From Peptococcaceae bacterium BRH_c4b (lineage in GTDB: Bacteria; Bacillota; Desulfotomaculia; Desulfotomaculales; Desulfocucumaceae): DNA of 64,000 nt. The translations under genes were made by a program, and so were the position numbers. The stretch spans positions 1 to 64,000 of the forward strand of contig LADO01000005.1 in assembly GCA_000961595.1 (NCBI GenBank), read 5' to 3'. The notes under the pieces were generated by a model, which was not told the origin of the DNA, made no database searches, and saw only the letters and a program-made list of their open reading frames with translations. This document shows, in pieces, positions 45,675-55,010 of this stretch. Within the stretch, counting starts at the first letter, position 1. Each line of letters opens with the position of its first letter.

Positions 45675-45941
45675 ATGTCCATAATTGAGCAAATCCAGTC
45701 GACCGCTGATAGCGCCATCCAGGAGCTTGAAGCAGAGATAACTGATTTAGAGGAAGAAATTGAAATACATAAGCTTCGTATCCAGGGCGCCCGGGTTCAG
45801 ATCCAGGCACTGAAAAGGTTCCTGAACCCGGAAGAGGGTATCCACGAGATGGTAAAGCCGGCTAAAGGGGCTAAGAAAAACGGCAAAGCGCATGGTGAGG
45901 GGCTTGAGCTTCAGGAGCGTCATTATGCATCGATTTCTTGA
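45675..45941 (+). CDS. Small coiled-coil protein, copy 1 of a duplicated gene
   Basis: An 88-aa protein. The N-terminal two thirds is a coiled coil (IIEQIQSTADSAIQELEAEITDLEEEIEIHKLRIQGARVQIQALKRFL); the tail is Lys-rich (KPAKGAKKNGKAHGE). It is about 85% identical to 53690-53932, including ~50 bases of leader and the GAGGGGGAAGG ribosome site. It overlaps the helicase start by 17 bases. The two copies bound an accessory block. No family is recognised; an immunity, partner or scaffold role is possible but unsupported. Confidence 0.7.
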   Translation: MSIIEQIQSTADSAIQELEAEITDLEEEIEIHKLRIQGARVQIQALKRFLNPEEGIHEMVKPAKGAKKNGKAHGEGLELQERHYASIS

Positions 45942-48224
45942 TTCTGCCGGTATAAAGTCTGTCAGGGTGATTGAGCCCAAGAAAGGCGAATTCAGCCCCT
46001 TTTCTCCGGGGATATCCCCATTAATAATAAATGGCTTAAAGAAAGCAGGTATAGCCAGTCTTTATAAACATCAGGCCGAAGCCATCAAAAGCGTACTGGC
46101 AGGCAACCATATAGTAATTACCACAAATACCGCCAGTGGTAAGTCAATGACATATACGATACCTGTACTTAACGCTTATTTGGATAACCCCGAAGTAAAG
46201 GCTCTTTATTTAACTCCCGCAAAAGCACTGGGACAAAACCAGAAGAAAACTATAAAAGATACTTGCGACATAGTATCGTGGCCAGGTGCACGGCCTGGCA
46301 TAGAAGTATGCGATGGTGACACTGATTTCAATGTGCGCAAGGAAATTTTAAGTAACAATAATTTTGTGGTGACAACACCTGATATGCTTCATGCCAGCCT
46401 TTTGCCAAAGCACTTTCAGTACAAAATTTTTTTTCAGCATTTAAGCTTTGTAATAATCGATGAAGCCCATACGTACCGTGGTATTTTTGGCAACAATGTC
46501 TGCCATGTTATCCGGCGCCTGCTTCGTATTTGCAGGTACTACGGATCTTCACCTGTTTTCATTCTTTGCACCGCCACCATCGCCAACCCCGAAGAATTTG
46601 CTAAAAACCTGGTGGGATTGCAGTTTATAGTTGTCGATAAAGATACCTCGCCCTCGGGGCCGAAGAAGGTAGTATTCTATGAGCCGCCCCAGTATCACAA
46701 AGATGGTGAATTATTAAGAAGATTAACCCACTATGAGGCGGCCAGGGCTTTGGGCAATTATATTGAAAAGGGCCACAGGGTCATCGTTTTTGGCAGATCC
46801 CGCAAAGTGGTGGAAAGCGCTTATAAAAAACTCATCAAGGATTTTCCAGACCTTAAAAGAAAAGTCACCCCCTACAAAGGCTCATTAGTTCCCGAGGTGA
46901 GAAGGAGTCTGGAAAATGATCTTTTCAGGGGAGTTTTAAAAGGGTAATTACTACCAATGCACTGGAGTTAGGAATTGACATAGGTGATTTGGATGTCTGC
47001 ATACTTTCTGGTTTTCCGGGGTCTATATCTTCTACCTGGCAGCAGGCGGGGCGCGCCGGCCGAAATGGTCAGGAGGCCCTTATAGTATTAATGGCCAGCG
47101 AAGACCCCCTTGATCTTTTCCTTGTCCGAAATAGTGCGTATTTCTTCGGACAGTCCTGCGAGAAGGCCATTGTAGCTCCTGATAAAGTCCAATTTCTAGT
47201 GGACCATATCCTCTGTGCGTCACGGGAGCTGCCGCTGACCAGGGAGGACAGCCAATACTGGCCTGAAACACAATATTATAACGTTGTCAAATATCTGCAC
47301 GGCCAGGGTAGCCTGGAACTGGTATCTGATAACCCCAAAAAGTATAGCAACAAGGGTGTGATAGAAAAATTCGGTCTGCGCGGAGACAGTGACCAATACA
47401 GTGTTGTTACGCCCAGGCAAAAAATAGTTGAGCGATATGAATTTAAAGACCTGTTAACTGATGCCTACCCTGGGTCAATCTTAAACATAATGGGCTCTTC
47501 ATATATTGTGAAGGAAATAAAATTTGACAGTAAGGAGATTTTACTGTCTGACCTGCCGCCTAACCTGAATGGCAGCTATACATTGCCGGTTGTGAAATCG
47601 GGTATATCTAACCTTCGCGAGGAAAGTCAGCATAAAGCTGCAAAAATCCCCACTTTTTCTGGTGAGCTAACCGTAAACAACTCCCTTGAGGAATACATAA
47701 TGGTAAAGCCAGGTGGTAAAAAAACGCAATTTACTCTGACCCAGAAAATTGACCCATACAGGCTTACCACAATTGGAATGTGGCTGGATTTCCCTGAAGA
47801 CATTTATGGAGTCCTGCATGCCATAGAGCACCTTATACGTGTTGTTTTGCCATGGATGGTAATGTGCGAAAGAGGTGACCTGGGGAGTCTTATAGAGGGT
47901 AATAGAATTTATGTTTATGATAATCACACGGGTGGTATAGGACTGGTGGAATCGGCGCTGCCTATGGTTAATGAGTTGCTGCAAAGGTGCTACGAGGTGG
48001 TGATAAGCTGTAGGTGTGAAAATGGGTGCCCGTCATGTATTCACATACCCCAGTGCTCCACAAGAAACGAGAAGTTGGATAAAAGAGGGGCCTTAACGCT
48101 ATTGGCCGGTATCCTTGGACACAAAGCCGAAGCGGTTAATGCCGGTCCGCCAGTTGCTTTCAAGACCAGGACGGAGCTTAAACTGGCAGCGCGTCATATT
48201 GAAAAACAGTGGAATGACAAGTGA
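45925..48224 (+). pseudogene. DEAH-box helicase of the DUF1998/MrfA (YprA) type, frameshifted
   Basis: ATG 45925 after CAGGAG begins a superfamily 2 helicase: TNTASGKSMTYTIPVL (Walker A), YLTPAKALGQNQ, VVTTPDML, IIDEAH, CTATIANPEEF. At AAAAGGG (46938-46944) one base is missing: frame 1 stops at LKG, while the next frame reads VITTNALELGIDIGDLD...QAGRAGRNG (motifs V and VI). The C-terminus has the four-Cys site CRCENGCPSCIHIPQC of DUF1998. MrfA-type helicases act in DNA repair; here, inside a defence block, the role is unclear. The intact protein would be ~766 aa. Confidence 0.85.
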
Positions 48225-48501
48225 CAGGGCACAGAAGATAACCAAGTGGTAAATTCATCAATGGATGGCAGGGTGCCGGATGATGATTTGCCGGGGCAAA
48301 CTGGTGATTACCGTTGTATGGTTTCCTTACCGGCCCGGGCAGGGTCCTCCATGGCTTTTGGACTGGATCAAGAATTCACTCAAGTTTAACAGAATTCTTG
48401 GGCAAAGTGTTTTTTATGCTTAACCATTGTATTATATTTCATGATATCGATATAATGAGTGTAAAAGTTGATCAAACATGTTTGTGAGGGGAGGCGAATT
48501 C
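48225..48501. other. Intergenic region with candidate promoter
   Basis: The first 55 codons remain open in the helicase frame after its stop (QGTEDNQVVNSSMDGR... to FGLDQEFTQV), perhaps a lost C-terminal tail or another gene's end. TTGTAT (48427-48432), 18 bases and TATAAT (48451-48456) form a likely promoter for the AAA gene. Confidence 0.4.
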
Positions 48502-49485
48502 GTGAATGCTGTTCTTTTGAAACGATTATTCAGGTCTATTTCTGATGGACGTTCAGATGACCTGTACAAAATAGCCCGAAATATTATCGAAGATGAAATG
48601 AAAAAAGGGCACACTCAGCTGGCAAAAGAATTAAGCAATGTTCTAAAAACGTCTCCAATTAACAAAACGATAGCCACGTTTGAGATAAAACCTACGGAAT
48701 TAAATGTTTTGCCAAGAAGTAAGAGACACGAAACAACTCTTGTTACGCATGTACCGACGGACCGATTGGAACATCATATGGTTTTACCCAAGGCCGTGGA
48801 AGATCGTTTCCTTCGTATTGAAAGAGAATATGCGGCAAGGGAGCGTCTGGCACAATACGGGCTTTTGCCCCGCAGGAAAATACTGTTATACGGATCACCT
48901 GGCTGTGGAAAGACTATGGGAGCTGAACGCCTGGCCTTGAATACAGGGCTTACTTTTTTAAAGGTTCGTTTTGATGCGATAATTTCTTCTTATTTAGGTG
49001 AAACTGCAGTCAATCTCCGCTCCATATTTGATACTGCAGCAAAATCGCCTTGTCTATTGTTTTTTGACGAATGTGACTCTATTGCGAAATCTCGTTCGGC
49101 GATGCAAGAAGTTGGTGAAATTAAGAGGGTCGTGAATAGCTTTCTACAATTACTTGATGAATACGATGCTCCTGGTTTACTTGTGTGTGCGACAAATCTT
49201 AATAATCAACTCGATTATGCAATATGGAGAAGATTTGATGATGTAATAAAAATTCCAAAGCCTGGTCCTGATGAGCTTAGACAATTGATTGAAATGACCC
49301 TTTCAATTGCTAAGGTTTCCAAGCTGGACTGGGAAGTTTTACTGGATACGTCAAAAGGATACTCTGCTGCACAGATAGTCAGATCGGCTAGGGACGCCTT
49401 AAAAAAAGTTGTTTTAGAAGATAGTGGGAGAGTAACTCTGGAAGTTTTATTGGAAGCCATCAAGGAAAACCGAGGTGTTGAGTAG
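48502..49485 (+). CDS. ietA: AAA ATPase, IetA-like
   Basis: A 327-aa protein from GTG 48502 (AGGGGAGG ahead). Walker A GSPGCGKTMGAERLA, Walker B LLFFDECDSIA, sensor CATNLNNQLD and arginine-finger region WRRFDDVI mark a classical single-AAA ATPase, with an N-terminal helical adaptor. It stands immediately before a subtilase gene, the arrangement called IetAS, known from plasmid incompatibility in Agrobacterium and as an antiphage system (Gao et al. 2020). The ATPase looks intact. AT-richer than the operons to its left. Confidence 0.85.
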   Translation: MNAVLLKRLFRSISDGRSDDLYKIARNIIEDEMKKGHTQLAKELSNVLKTSPINKTIATFEIKPTELNVLPRSKRHETTLVTHVPTDRLEHHMVLPKAVEDRFLRIEREYAARERLAQYGLLPRRKILLYGSPGCGKTMGAERLALNTGLTFLKVRFDAIISSYLGETAVNLRSIFDTAAKSPCLLFFDECDSIAKSRSAMQEVGEIKRVVNSFLQLLDEYDAPGLLVCATNLNNQLDYAIWRRFDDVIKIPKPGPDELRQLIEMTLSIAKVSKLDWEVLLDTSKGYSAAQIVRSARDALKKVVLEDSGRVTLEVLLEAIKENRGVE

Positions 49486-50827
49486 TTGGCGCAATCAAAT
49501 CCATTTCCCCATATTCAATTAAAGCTGGTTACAGATGCACCTCAAAAAAAACGCAAGACCCCGCGAGAGCTAAACCCAAGGACCGCATATAATAAGGCGC
49601 AACGCGTTGATCATGCAGAAATATTAGGTGCGTCAATGACAACCCTGCGGGAAGAATGGCAGGAGGAAATAACTAGACGACAGCAGGAGGGACTACCGGA
49701 TATACCGGAAGCCATATCGATTTTTTTAAAAATTGATCCTTCTAGCTTACCGGTTGATGATTTGCGAAAATTCGGGATAGAGGTTATAGGTGAACTGGAA
49801 GACGGTTATATCATAGGGGCTTCTTCTGACGTTACTTTAAGTAGTTTAGCAGCTAAGATTAATGCTTTTGCAGCTGCAGGTCAGAATAATGTAGCAGCCC
49901 TTTGGGAAATTGCTACCGGTACAGCTTGGCGTTATGAGCGTATTCTATCCCCAGCTTTGCTAGCAGAATGGCCCCAAATACGTGATCAGGATCAATTTGT
50001 GATTGATGTTGGTGTAGCATGCCTTGGCATGACACATGTACCAGAACATCCGAACAAACGTCGGGATAAATATAAATCTGAAGAGAATTATTTGAAAGCA
50101 CTGGAAAAGTGGAATGATAAAAGGGATCAGGCTTACGATATATGGAGTGAACTGGCACTAGAAAGATACGATAAGTTGGCTGATTTTGTTAATAAGTACC
50201 AAGGGGAAATTCTGACTGGTATGATTGATGGTGACCATGATCCGTACAGCCAGTTACCGGATTGTTTTACCTGTAGAATTAACATTTCTGGTAAAGGGCT
50301 ACGCGATCTTCGGTACCTCTTTTTCAGCTCCGAAAGTTGCCCACATAGTTGCGCTCATTCAGAATACCTTTCCGAATGAAACTGCACTGCTGTATAGAGC
50401 CCTGTTAATTCAATCTGCAAGATGGCCATCATGGACAAATGCCATAGCAAATAAATCAGATATAATCCGTCATTTGGGCTATGGACTACCTGATGCAGAG
50501 CGTGCCACCCAAAATACGGAATATCGTATCACATTGATAACAAATGGTGAGGTCAGAATACGTGGCAGACAAGTACACATTTATGAGGTGAAAATACCGG
50601 AAGAGCTGCGGCGCCCGGGAGATGCATACGACATAAGGATTGATATTACATTATCTTACAATGCACAGCCCCGTCGAACCCGAAGATATAGGCAGCGGTA
50701 TCTTTCAACCTGGCTGGAATGGCAGACAAGTAAGTTAAATGAGCCGACTGAATTATTTGTTCAGCGAATGATTGATTTAGCAGGTACCAATAACAAAAAA
50801 GAGGGTGTTACTTTATGGACGACGTAA
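49486..50827 (+). pseudogene. ietS: Subtilisin-like protease, IetS-like, catalytic core deleted
   Basis: TTG 49486 touches the ATPase stop. The first ~275 residues are the N-terminal region of IetS-type proteases up to ...TCRINISGKGLRDL. The Ser-containing GTSFSAPKVAHIVALI comes immediately after, but in another frame (50225 frame). CTACGCGATCTT belongs to both sides of the join. The stretch with catalytic Asp and His is gone, so the protease is dead unless rescued. The C-terminal domain reads on to 50827. Confidence 0.78.
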
Positions 50828-50907
50828 ATTTCAGGGATTTATCCCGTTACCGTATAGAAATGGCGGAAAGCGAATATGTACTAAAAATAGTCCTGAACAA
50901 ACAATAA
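50815..50907 (+). pseudogene. Possible truncated HEPN-like gene start
   Basis: MDDVNFRDLSRYRIEMAESEYVL then KIVLNKQ and stop: 30 residues resembling the start of HEPN-domain proteins, cut short. It overlaps the end of the protease remnant. Low certainty. Confidence 0.3.
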
Positions 50908-50938
50908 ATATCTGTTTTTATAAAAAGGGGGACTAAAA

Positions 50939-51172
50939 ATGAGCACATCCAAAGAAATGTTGCATGAAATGGTAGATGCTTTGCCGCAAGAAAAGATTAT
51001 GTTAGTTAAACGGTACCTGGAAGATTTATTAAAAGAGAATAATGAAGATGAATTCTGGTTAGAAGCGGACCTGGGGGATCTTCCTCCGTATGATTGGGGA
51101 TTAAATGGGCTACCCAAAGGTAAAAATGTCAAATATCAACCTGGCGTTGGCTTGATAGTTCAAGAGGATTAA
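50939..51172 (+). CDS. Putative antitoxin of a MazEF-like pair
   Basis: A 77-aa acidic protein (MSTSKEMLHEMVDALPQEKIMLVKRYLEDLLKENNEDEFWLE...LPPYDWGLNGLPKGKNVKY) with AAGGGGG ahead. Its helical N-terminus resembles DUF2281-like and related antitoxin domains. The toxin gene starts 3 bases after its stop. Antitoxin role is by position. Confidence 0.7.
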   Translation: MSTSKEMLHEMVDALPQEKIMLVKRYLEDLLKENNEDEFWLEADLGDLPPYDWGLNGLPKGKNVKYQPGVGLIVQED

Positions 51173-51175
51173 AAA

Positions 51176-51541
51176 ATGAAGGATAATACTATTAAACCAG
51201 GTGATATTCTTTTAATTGCCCTTCCGTCCCATAATCCGAAAGGGCATGAGCAAGAGGGAAGCAGACCGGCTATTGTGGTAGGTATACCAAAAGGCGCAAT
51301 TCGCTATCCTGTGGTTATTGTTGTTCCCTTGACAACTCAAAGTGGCTCCTGGGCGATAAAAAACCCAAATTTATATCATTATATACCGCAAGGTACGGCC
51401 GGGATTCCTCGGGATTCTATAGCTTTGATTGACCAGTTGCGGGCGGTTGATATCCAGCGTGTTCGGGCTTATTTAGGCAGCTTGGAAGAGGAATTGTTTA
51501 ATCCCATAAGAAATAGTTTGCTTCGAATTTTCAGGAAATAA
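51176..51541 (+). CDS. mazF: MazF/PemK-family toxin
   Basis: A 121-aa protein with the MazF fold signature: IKPGDILLIALP at the start, GSRPAIVVGIPKGAIRYPVVIVVPLTTQ, and SIALIDQLRAVDIQRVRAYLGSL. The family cleaves mRNA at short sites and is neutralised by the adjacent antitoxin. It looks intact and is the only complete toxin-antitoxin pair in the window. Confidence 0.85.
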   Translation: MKDNTIKPGDILLIALPSHNPKGHEQEGSRPAIVVGIPKGAIRYPVVIVVPLTTQSGSWAIKNPNLYHYIPQGTAGIPRDSIALIDQLRAVDIQRVRAYLGSLEEELFNPIRNSLLRIFRK

Positions 51542-51598
51542 ATTGATGAGTGGAAAGCCACCTAAAGGGGACTATTATATTCGTAAGCAATGAAAATA

Positions 51599-51634
51599 AG
51601 CTTGTAAATACAAGCCATCTTGTATTTACAAGCT
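51599..51634. repeat. Perfect 16-bp inverted repeat
   Basis: AGCTTGTAAATACAAG, CCAT, CTTGTATTTACAAGCT. A perfect 16-bp stem with a four-base loop, not followed by a T tract. It lies between mazF and the brxL fragment and might be a recombination scar, operator or unusual terminator. Confidence 0.7.
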
Positions 51635-51674
51635 GACCGGGTCAAGGCTTAGGTTTTTGCATGTCGGCTTTTAA

Positions 51675-52073
51675 CTTTTAGAGGTTTCACGAATAGTTGA
51701 TGTGTCTCTTGATACGGAATCGGTGCAAAACAATGATTACCTCATGCATATCCAGGACCTGCAGGGCATCGGGCTGACCTCGGAGCTGGCGCTGACTGCC
51801 TTTATCGCCCTTTGTTCCGGCGCCCTGAAAAGGGCGGTGCAGAGCCAACTGGCGGTACAGGGGTCCATGAGCATAGGTGGGACCATAAATAAAGTGGAAG
51901 AACTGGCCAATACACTGCAGGTATGCTTTGACGCAGGAGCCAAAAAGATCCTGCTGCCCATGGCCTCGGCTGTTGATATTCCCATTGTTCCTCCAGAGCT
52001 GTTTGCCAGATTCCAGATTGCCTTTTACCAGAGCCCCGAGGATGCTGTGTTTAAGGCGCTGGGGGTGGAGTGA
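51675..52073 (+). pseudogene. brxL: C-terminal fragment of a BREX BrxL Lon-like protein
   Basis: The frame is open from 51675 without a good start. It reads NNDYLMHIQDLQGIGLTSELALTAFIALCSGALKRAVQSQLAVQGSMSIGGTI, then VCFDAGAKKILLPMASAVDIPIVPPELFARFQIAFYQSPEDAVFKALGVE, matching the Lon-protease-like end of BrxL. The ATPase two thirds and the rest of BREX are absent. Confidence 0.8.
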
Positions 52074-52178
52074 AGAGTGTTATTTCAAGTAGATTTCCTT
52101 TCTGATTTGCCAGCCGGGGCAGGATCTCCCAGACTGAAGAATGAATACCCCGGAAAAGGAATGGGAGGAGCGAATATT

Positions 52179-52514
52179 TTGAGTGATAAATTTACATCGC
52201 TAGAGGAGCTGCGAAATCTTGTAGCCTCTTTTGTTGAGGCGCGCCAGTGGCAGAAATTCCACACTCCCAAAGACCTGGCTATGTCTGTTGCCATCGAGGC
52301 CGCGGAGCTGATGGAATTGTTCCAGTGGTCTGATGGAATGGATCTGGATGAAGAACATCTGGTCCGGGTACGGGAAGAGTTGGCCGATGTGGTAATATAT
52401 TGCCTTACGATGGCCAATACCCTAGATATAGATCTATCCCGGGCGGTGCGGGATAAAGTGGCCGTTAATGAACGTAAGTATCCGTTGGAAAGGTACAAAG
52501 GGAGATATAAATAG
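52179..52514 (+). CDS. MazG-like nucleotide pyrophosphohydrolase
   Basis: A 111-aa protein from TTG 52179 after GGGAGGAG. The MazG catalytic acidic set is visible in EAAELMELFQW and EELADVVIYCLTMAN. Short MazG-fold enzymes hydrolyse (d)NTPs or modified nucleotides as house-cleaning or in defence. The frame starts earlier but without a ribosome site. Confidence 0.88.
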   Translation: MSDKFTSLEELRNLVASFVEARQWQKFHTPKDLAMSVAIEAAELMELFQWSDGMDLDEEHLVRVREELADVVIYCLTMANTLDIDLSRAVRDKVAVNERKYPLERYKGRYK

Positions 52515-52575
52515 AGATCAATTTAATTAGCCATTCAAAAAATGTCAATATGAGAATTGAACCGGGGGTATGGCA

Positions 52576-53595
52576 ATGCCCATAAAAGCAAAGAAAGACG
52601 CCAGCAGAGGCCTGCGGCTGAACATGATAGTTAATTACATAAATACAAGGACGCCTTATGGTGGTGTAACTTTAAAAGAGCTGGCGGATAAATACGAGGT
52701 TACCGATAGGCAGATACGCAGGGATTTAGATGCCATCCAGGATTACTTGATGGTGCCCTTGGTTAGGCATGAAAAGGTTAAGGAAGGCCAGAAATGTACT
52801 GTTTATTCAGCTGAAGCAGGTTATCTGCCTAGTTTAAGCCCCGAGAAAGCCACGGCCATTTTTTTAAGTTTGCTGCAGCAGCAGGGGTCAGCACTGGCCG
52901 GTCATATAAACGAGCTAAAGGACGCCCTGGTATCAACCCTGTTTAAATACCATTACAGCCCGGAAGATCTGGCGGTGGAGAAACTTCAAAACCGCATCCA
53001 CATGGTGGAGGAGTCACTGGTTGAGCCGGAAAGGGTAGGGGAATTGTTTTCAATGCTGGTGCAGGGGCTTAAAGAATGCCACCGTGTTAAGATATGGTAT
53101 TTTACCGCCTACAGCGGTCGAGTCAGCGAAAGAGTGGTGGAACCCTATGGGCTTATCTGCAAGCGGCAGAACTGGTATCTGGTGGCCCGCTGCCTGGAGC
53201 GTCAGGATATCCGGGTATTCAGGGTTGACCAGATACAAGATGCTTTTCCCTATAGAACAGATAAATTTGATTACCCCACGGATTTCAATCTTAAAGAACA
53301 TATGGCACAAAGCTGGGGTGTGATAAATGATGGCGAGGTGTGCAGGGTAAGGCTTAAATTTAGCCCAGCCCTGGCTTTCAGGGCGAAAAGCGTAGTCTAT
53401 CACTCTTCCCAGGTACTGGAGGAAGAAATGGACGACGGGTCGGTGATTATTTCATATAATGTTTGTGGCATTGCGGAGATGAAAACCTGGCTAGTCCAGT
53501 GGGGCAACAATGTAGAAGTTCTAGAGCCGGGCTGGCTAAGGGAGGATATGTGCAAGGTGGCGGAAGATATTTTGAAGGTTTACCGGAATAGTTAA
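52576..53595 (+). CDS. WYL-domain transcriptional regulator
   Basis: About 339 aa. HTH at ~15-65 (NTRTPYGGVTLKELADKYEVTDRQIRRDLDAI), WYL domain in the middle (HRVKIWYFTAYSGRVSERVVEPYGLICKRQNWYLVARC...VFRVDQI) and a WCX-like C-terminus. WYL regulators often control defence islands by sensing nucleic acids or nucleotides. An ATG two codons earlier (52570) abuts the GGGGG ribosome site. Likely the regulator of this block. Confidence 0.88.
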   Translation: MPIKAKKDASRGLRLNMIVNYINTRTPYGGVTLKELADKYEVTDRQIRRDLDAIQDYLMVPLVRHEKVKEGQKCTVYSAEAGYLPSLSPEKATAIFLSLLQQQGSALAGHINELKDALVSTLFKYHYSPEDLAVEKLQNRIHMVEESLVEPERVGELFSMLVQGLKECHRVKIWYFTAYSGRVSERVVEPYGLICKRQNWYLVARCLERQDIRVFRVDQIQDAFPYRTDKFDYPTDFNLKEHMAQSWGVINDGEVCRVRLKFSPALAFRAKSVVYHSSQVLEEEMDDGSVIISYNVCGIAEMKTWLVQWGNNVEVLEPGWLREDMCKVAEDILKVYRNS

Positions 53596-53689
53596 TTGAC
53601 ATCAGGGAGTTAAGGATAATAAAATTGTTGCTAGCAGAACTTGCGTTTGATAAAATCAAAAAAAACAAATGTTCGAGGAGGAAAGTCAA

Positions 53690-53932
53690 GTGTCTACAAT
53701 TGAGCAAATCCAGTCGACCGCTGAAAGCGCCATTCAGGAGCTTGAAACAGAGATAACTGATTTGGAGGAAAAAATTGAAATGCATAAGCTACGCATCCAA
53801 AGCGCCCGGGTCCAGATCCAGGCACTGAAAAGGTTCCTTAACCCGGAAGAGGGTATTCATGAGATGGCAAAGTCGGCTAAAGGAGCAAAGAAAAACGGCA
53901 AAGCGCATGGTGAGATGCCTGAGCTTCAGTGA
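53690..53932 (+). CDS. Small coiled-coil protein, copy 2 of a duplicated gene
   Basis: An 80-aa protein from GTG 53690 after CGAGGAGGAAAG, near-identical to 45675-45941 (TIEQIQSTAESAIQELETEITDLEEKIEMHKLRIQSARVQIQALKRFLNPEEGIHEM, then AKKNGKAHGE). The leader also matches (GTTTGATAA...ATCAAAAAAAACAAATG). It ends a few codons earlier than copy 1. It marks the right edge of the accessory block. Confidence 0.7.
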   Translation: MSTIEQIQSTAESAIQELETEITDLEEKIEMHKLRIQSARVQIQALKRFLNPEEGIHEMAKSAKGAKKNGKAHGEMPELQ

Positions 53933-53962
53933 AGGGGGATCTAATGATGGGCGAAAAATGAC

Positions 53963-54385
53963 TTAGCGTGCTACCAGGGTGTTCACCAACTCCACCGGCA
54001 CCTCGTAGCGGGCCGCGAACTCGTACACCGATTCCCCCGGCTGCGGCTTTTTCTCCGCGAGCAAAAGCTCCGCCACAAATCTGTCCGCCTGCCGCTCAAA
54101 CTTCCCGGGATAAAAATAAGTGTTTTCCAGCAAGGTAAAATAATTTAGCTCCGGGTGCAGCAGCCGGTGCGCTATTTCGTGGTATACCACCAGTTCTCGC
54201 TGCCTTCGGGGTAGCAGCGTACTATAGCCTATGCAGGCAATCCCCTCCAGCACCAGCAGCATGCCCCTTATTTTCCGGAAGGGGCAGGGTACAACTATAT
54301 AACCCAGGCAGTCCGCCAGCTCATAAGGGTCCGTGGTGCTGTATTTAATCTGTAATTCCTTAACCTCTCTACTTATCCAGTGCAT
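53963..54385 (-). CDS. ImmA/IrrE-family metallopeptidase
   Basis: A 140-aa protein with the zinc motif HEIAHRLLHPE near residue 70 and YHEIAHR context (LVVYHEIAHRLLHPELNYF). The family cleaves phage-type XRE repressors. It lies 76 bases after an XRE gene in the same direction, the usual pair. Normal short length. Confidence 0.88.
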   Translation of the reverse strand: MHWISREVKELQIKYSTTDPYELADCLGYIVVPCPFRKIRGMLLVLEGIACIGYSTLLPRRQRELVVYHEIAHRLLHPELNYFTLLENTYFYPGKFERQADRFVAELLLAEKKPQPGESVYEFAARYEVPVELVNTLVAR

Positions 54386-54461
54386 CTAATCACCCGGTTT
54401 TCGGAAAAAGTGTTAAACAAATTATAACCCTTCCTCCTGTCAGCAGACTGTCACAATCCTG

Positions 54462-54863
54462 CTATTCCTTTCTTTTTTTTATGGCCCTCATGGCTACCTT
54501 CACGAATTGTATAATATCCTCTTTGTCCTCGTCATCCAGTACAGCGCCGTCAAACATGACGTTGGCCTCACGGAGTACTTTTTCAAACTCAGCCGGGGCC
54601 AGTTCCCCGTTCGTTTCTATGTCCGACCTGCCTCTATCCAGGTAGCCGGCGGTCTCCAATAATTTTTCATAGGGGTAGCTGTAAGCTCTGGCCAGTTTTT
54701 GCAAGGTTTCCGCTGACGGTTTAACGGCGCTGCCGCTTCTGGGGTCAACGCCTTTTTCCAGTATGTTCAGGTAAGTGTGGCTGATTCCGATCCTCGCCGC
54801 GGCATCCCGCAGAGGCTCGTCTGACCTTAATTTTCTGAGTAAAGTGCCTAACGGGTATTGCAC
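54462..54863 (-). CDS. XRE-family transcriptional regulator
   Basis: A 133-aa protein. The HTH is at ~5-55 (LGTLLRKLRSDEPLRDAAARIGISHTYLNILEKGVDPRSGSAVKPSAETLQKLARAYSYPYEKLLETAGY). The C-terminus is helical and charged. It is probably the target of the ImmA/IrrE peptidase downstream and faces a second XRE gene across a 147-base operator region. Confidence 0.88.
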   Translation of the reverse strand: MQYPLGTLLRKLRSDEPLRDAAARIGISHTYLNILEKGVDPRSGSAVKPSAETLQKLARAYSYPYEKLLETAGYLDRGRSDIETNGELAPAEFEKVLREANVMFDGAVLDDEDKEDIIQFVKVAMRAIKKRKE

Positions 54864-54881
54864 CAGTAACGCCTCCTGCGT

Positions 54882-54982
54882 AATACATGTTTACCCTATT
54901 GTAAAGCATGGAGTCGAAAAATGGAAGAATAATTTACAATTTGTATGGTAAAACATGATAGACAGCATAGTAAACATGTATT
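54882..54982. promoter_or_regulatory. Divergent operator region between two XRE genes
   Basis: AATACATGTTTAC (54882-54894) and its exact reverse complement GTAAACATGTATT (54970-54982) face each other, with related TTGTAAAGCATG and TAAAACATGATAG between. ACATGTATTACAA recurs inside the XRE gene near 55209. These are likely repressor sites. Confidence 0.65.
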
Positions 54983-55010
54983 ACAATTAGTGCAGGAGGT
55001 GATGACCGGG

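Noticed and set aside
37569-53932. A tRNA-Thr-borne integrative element
   Set aside because: No integrase gene and no second copy of the tRNA 3' end were seen; the tRNA position alone is not enough.
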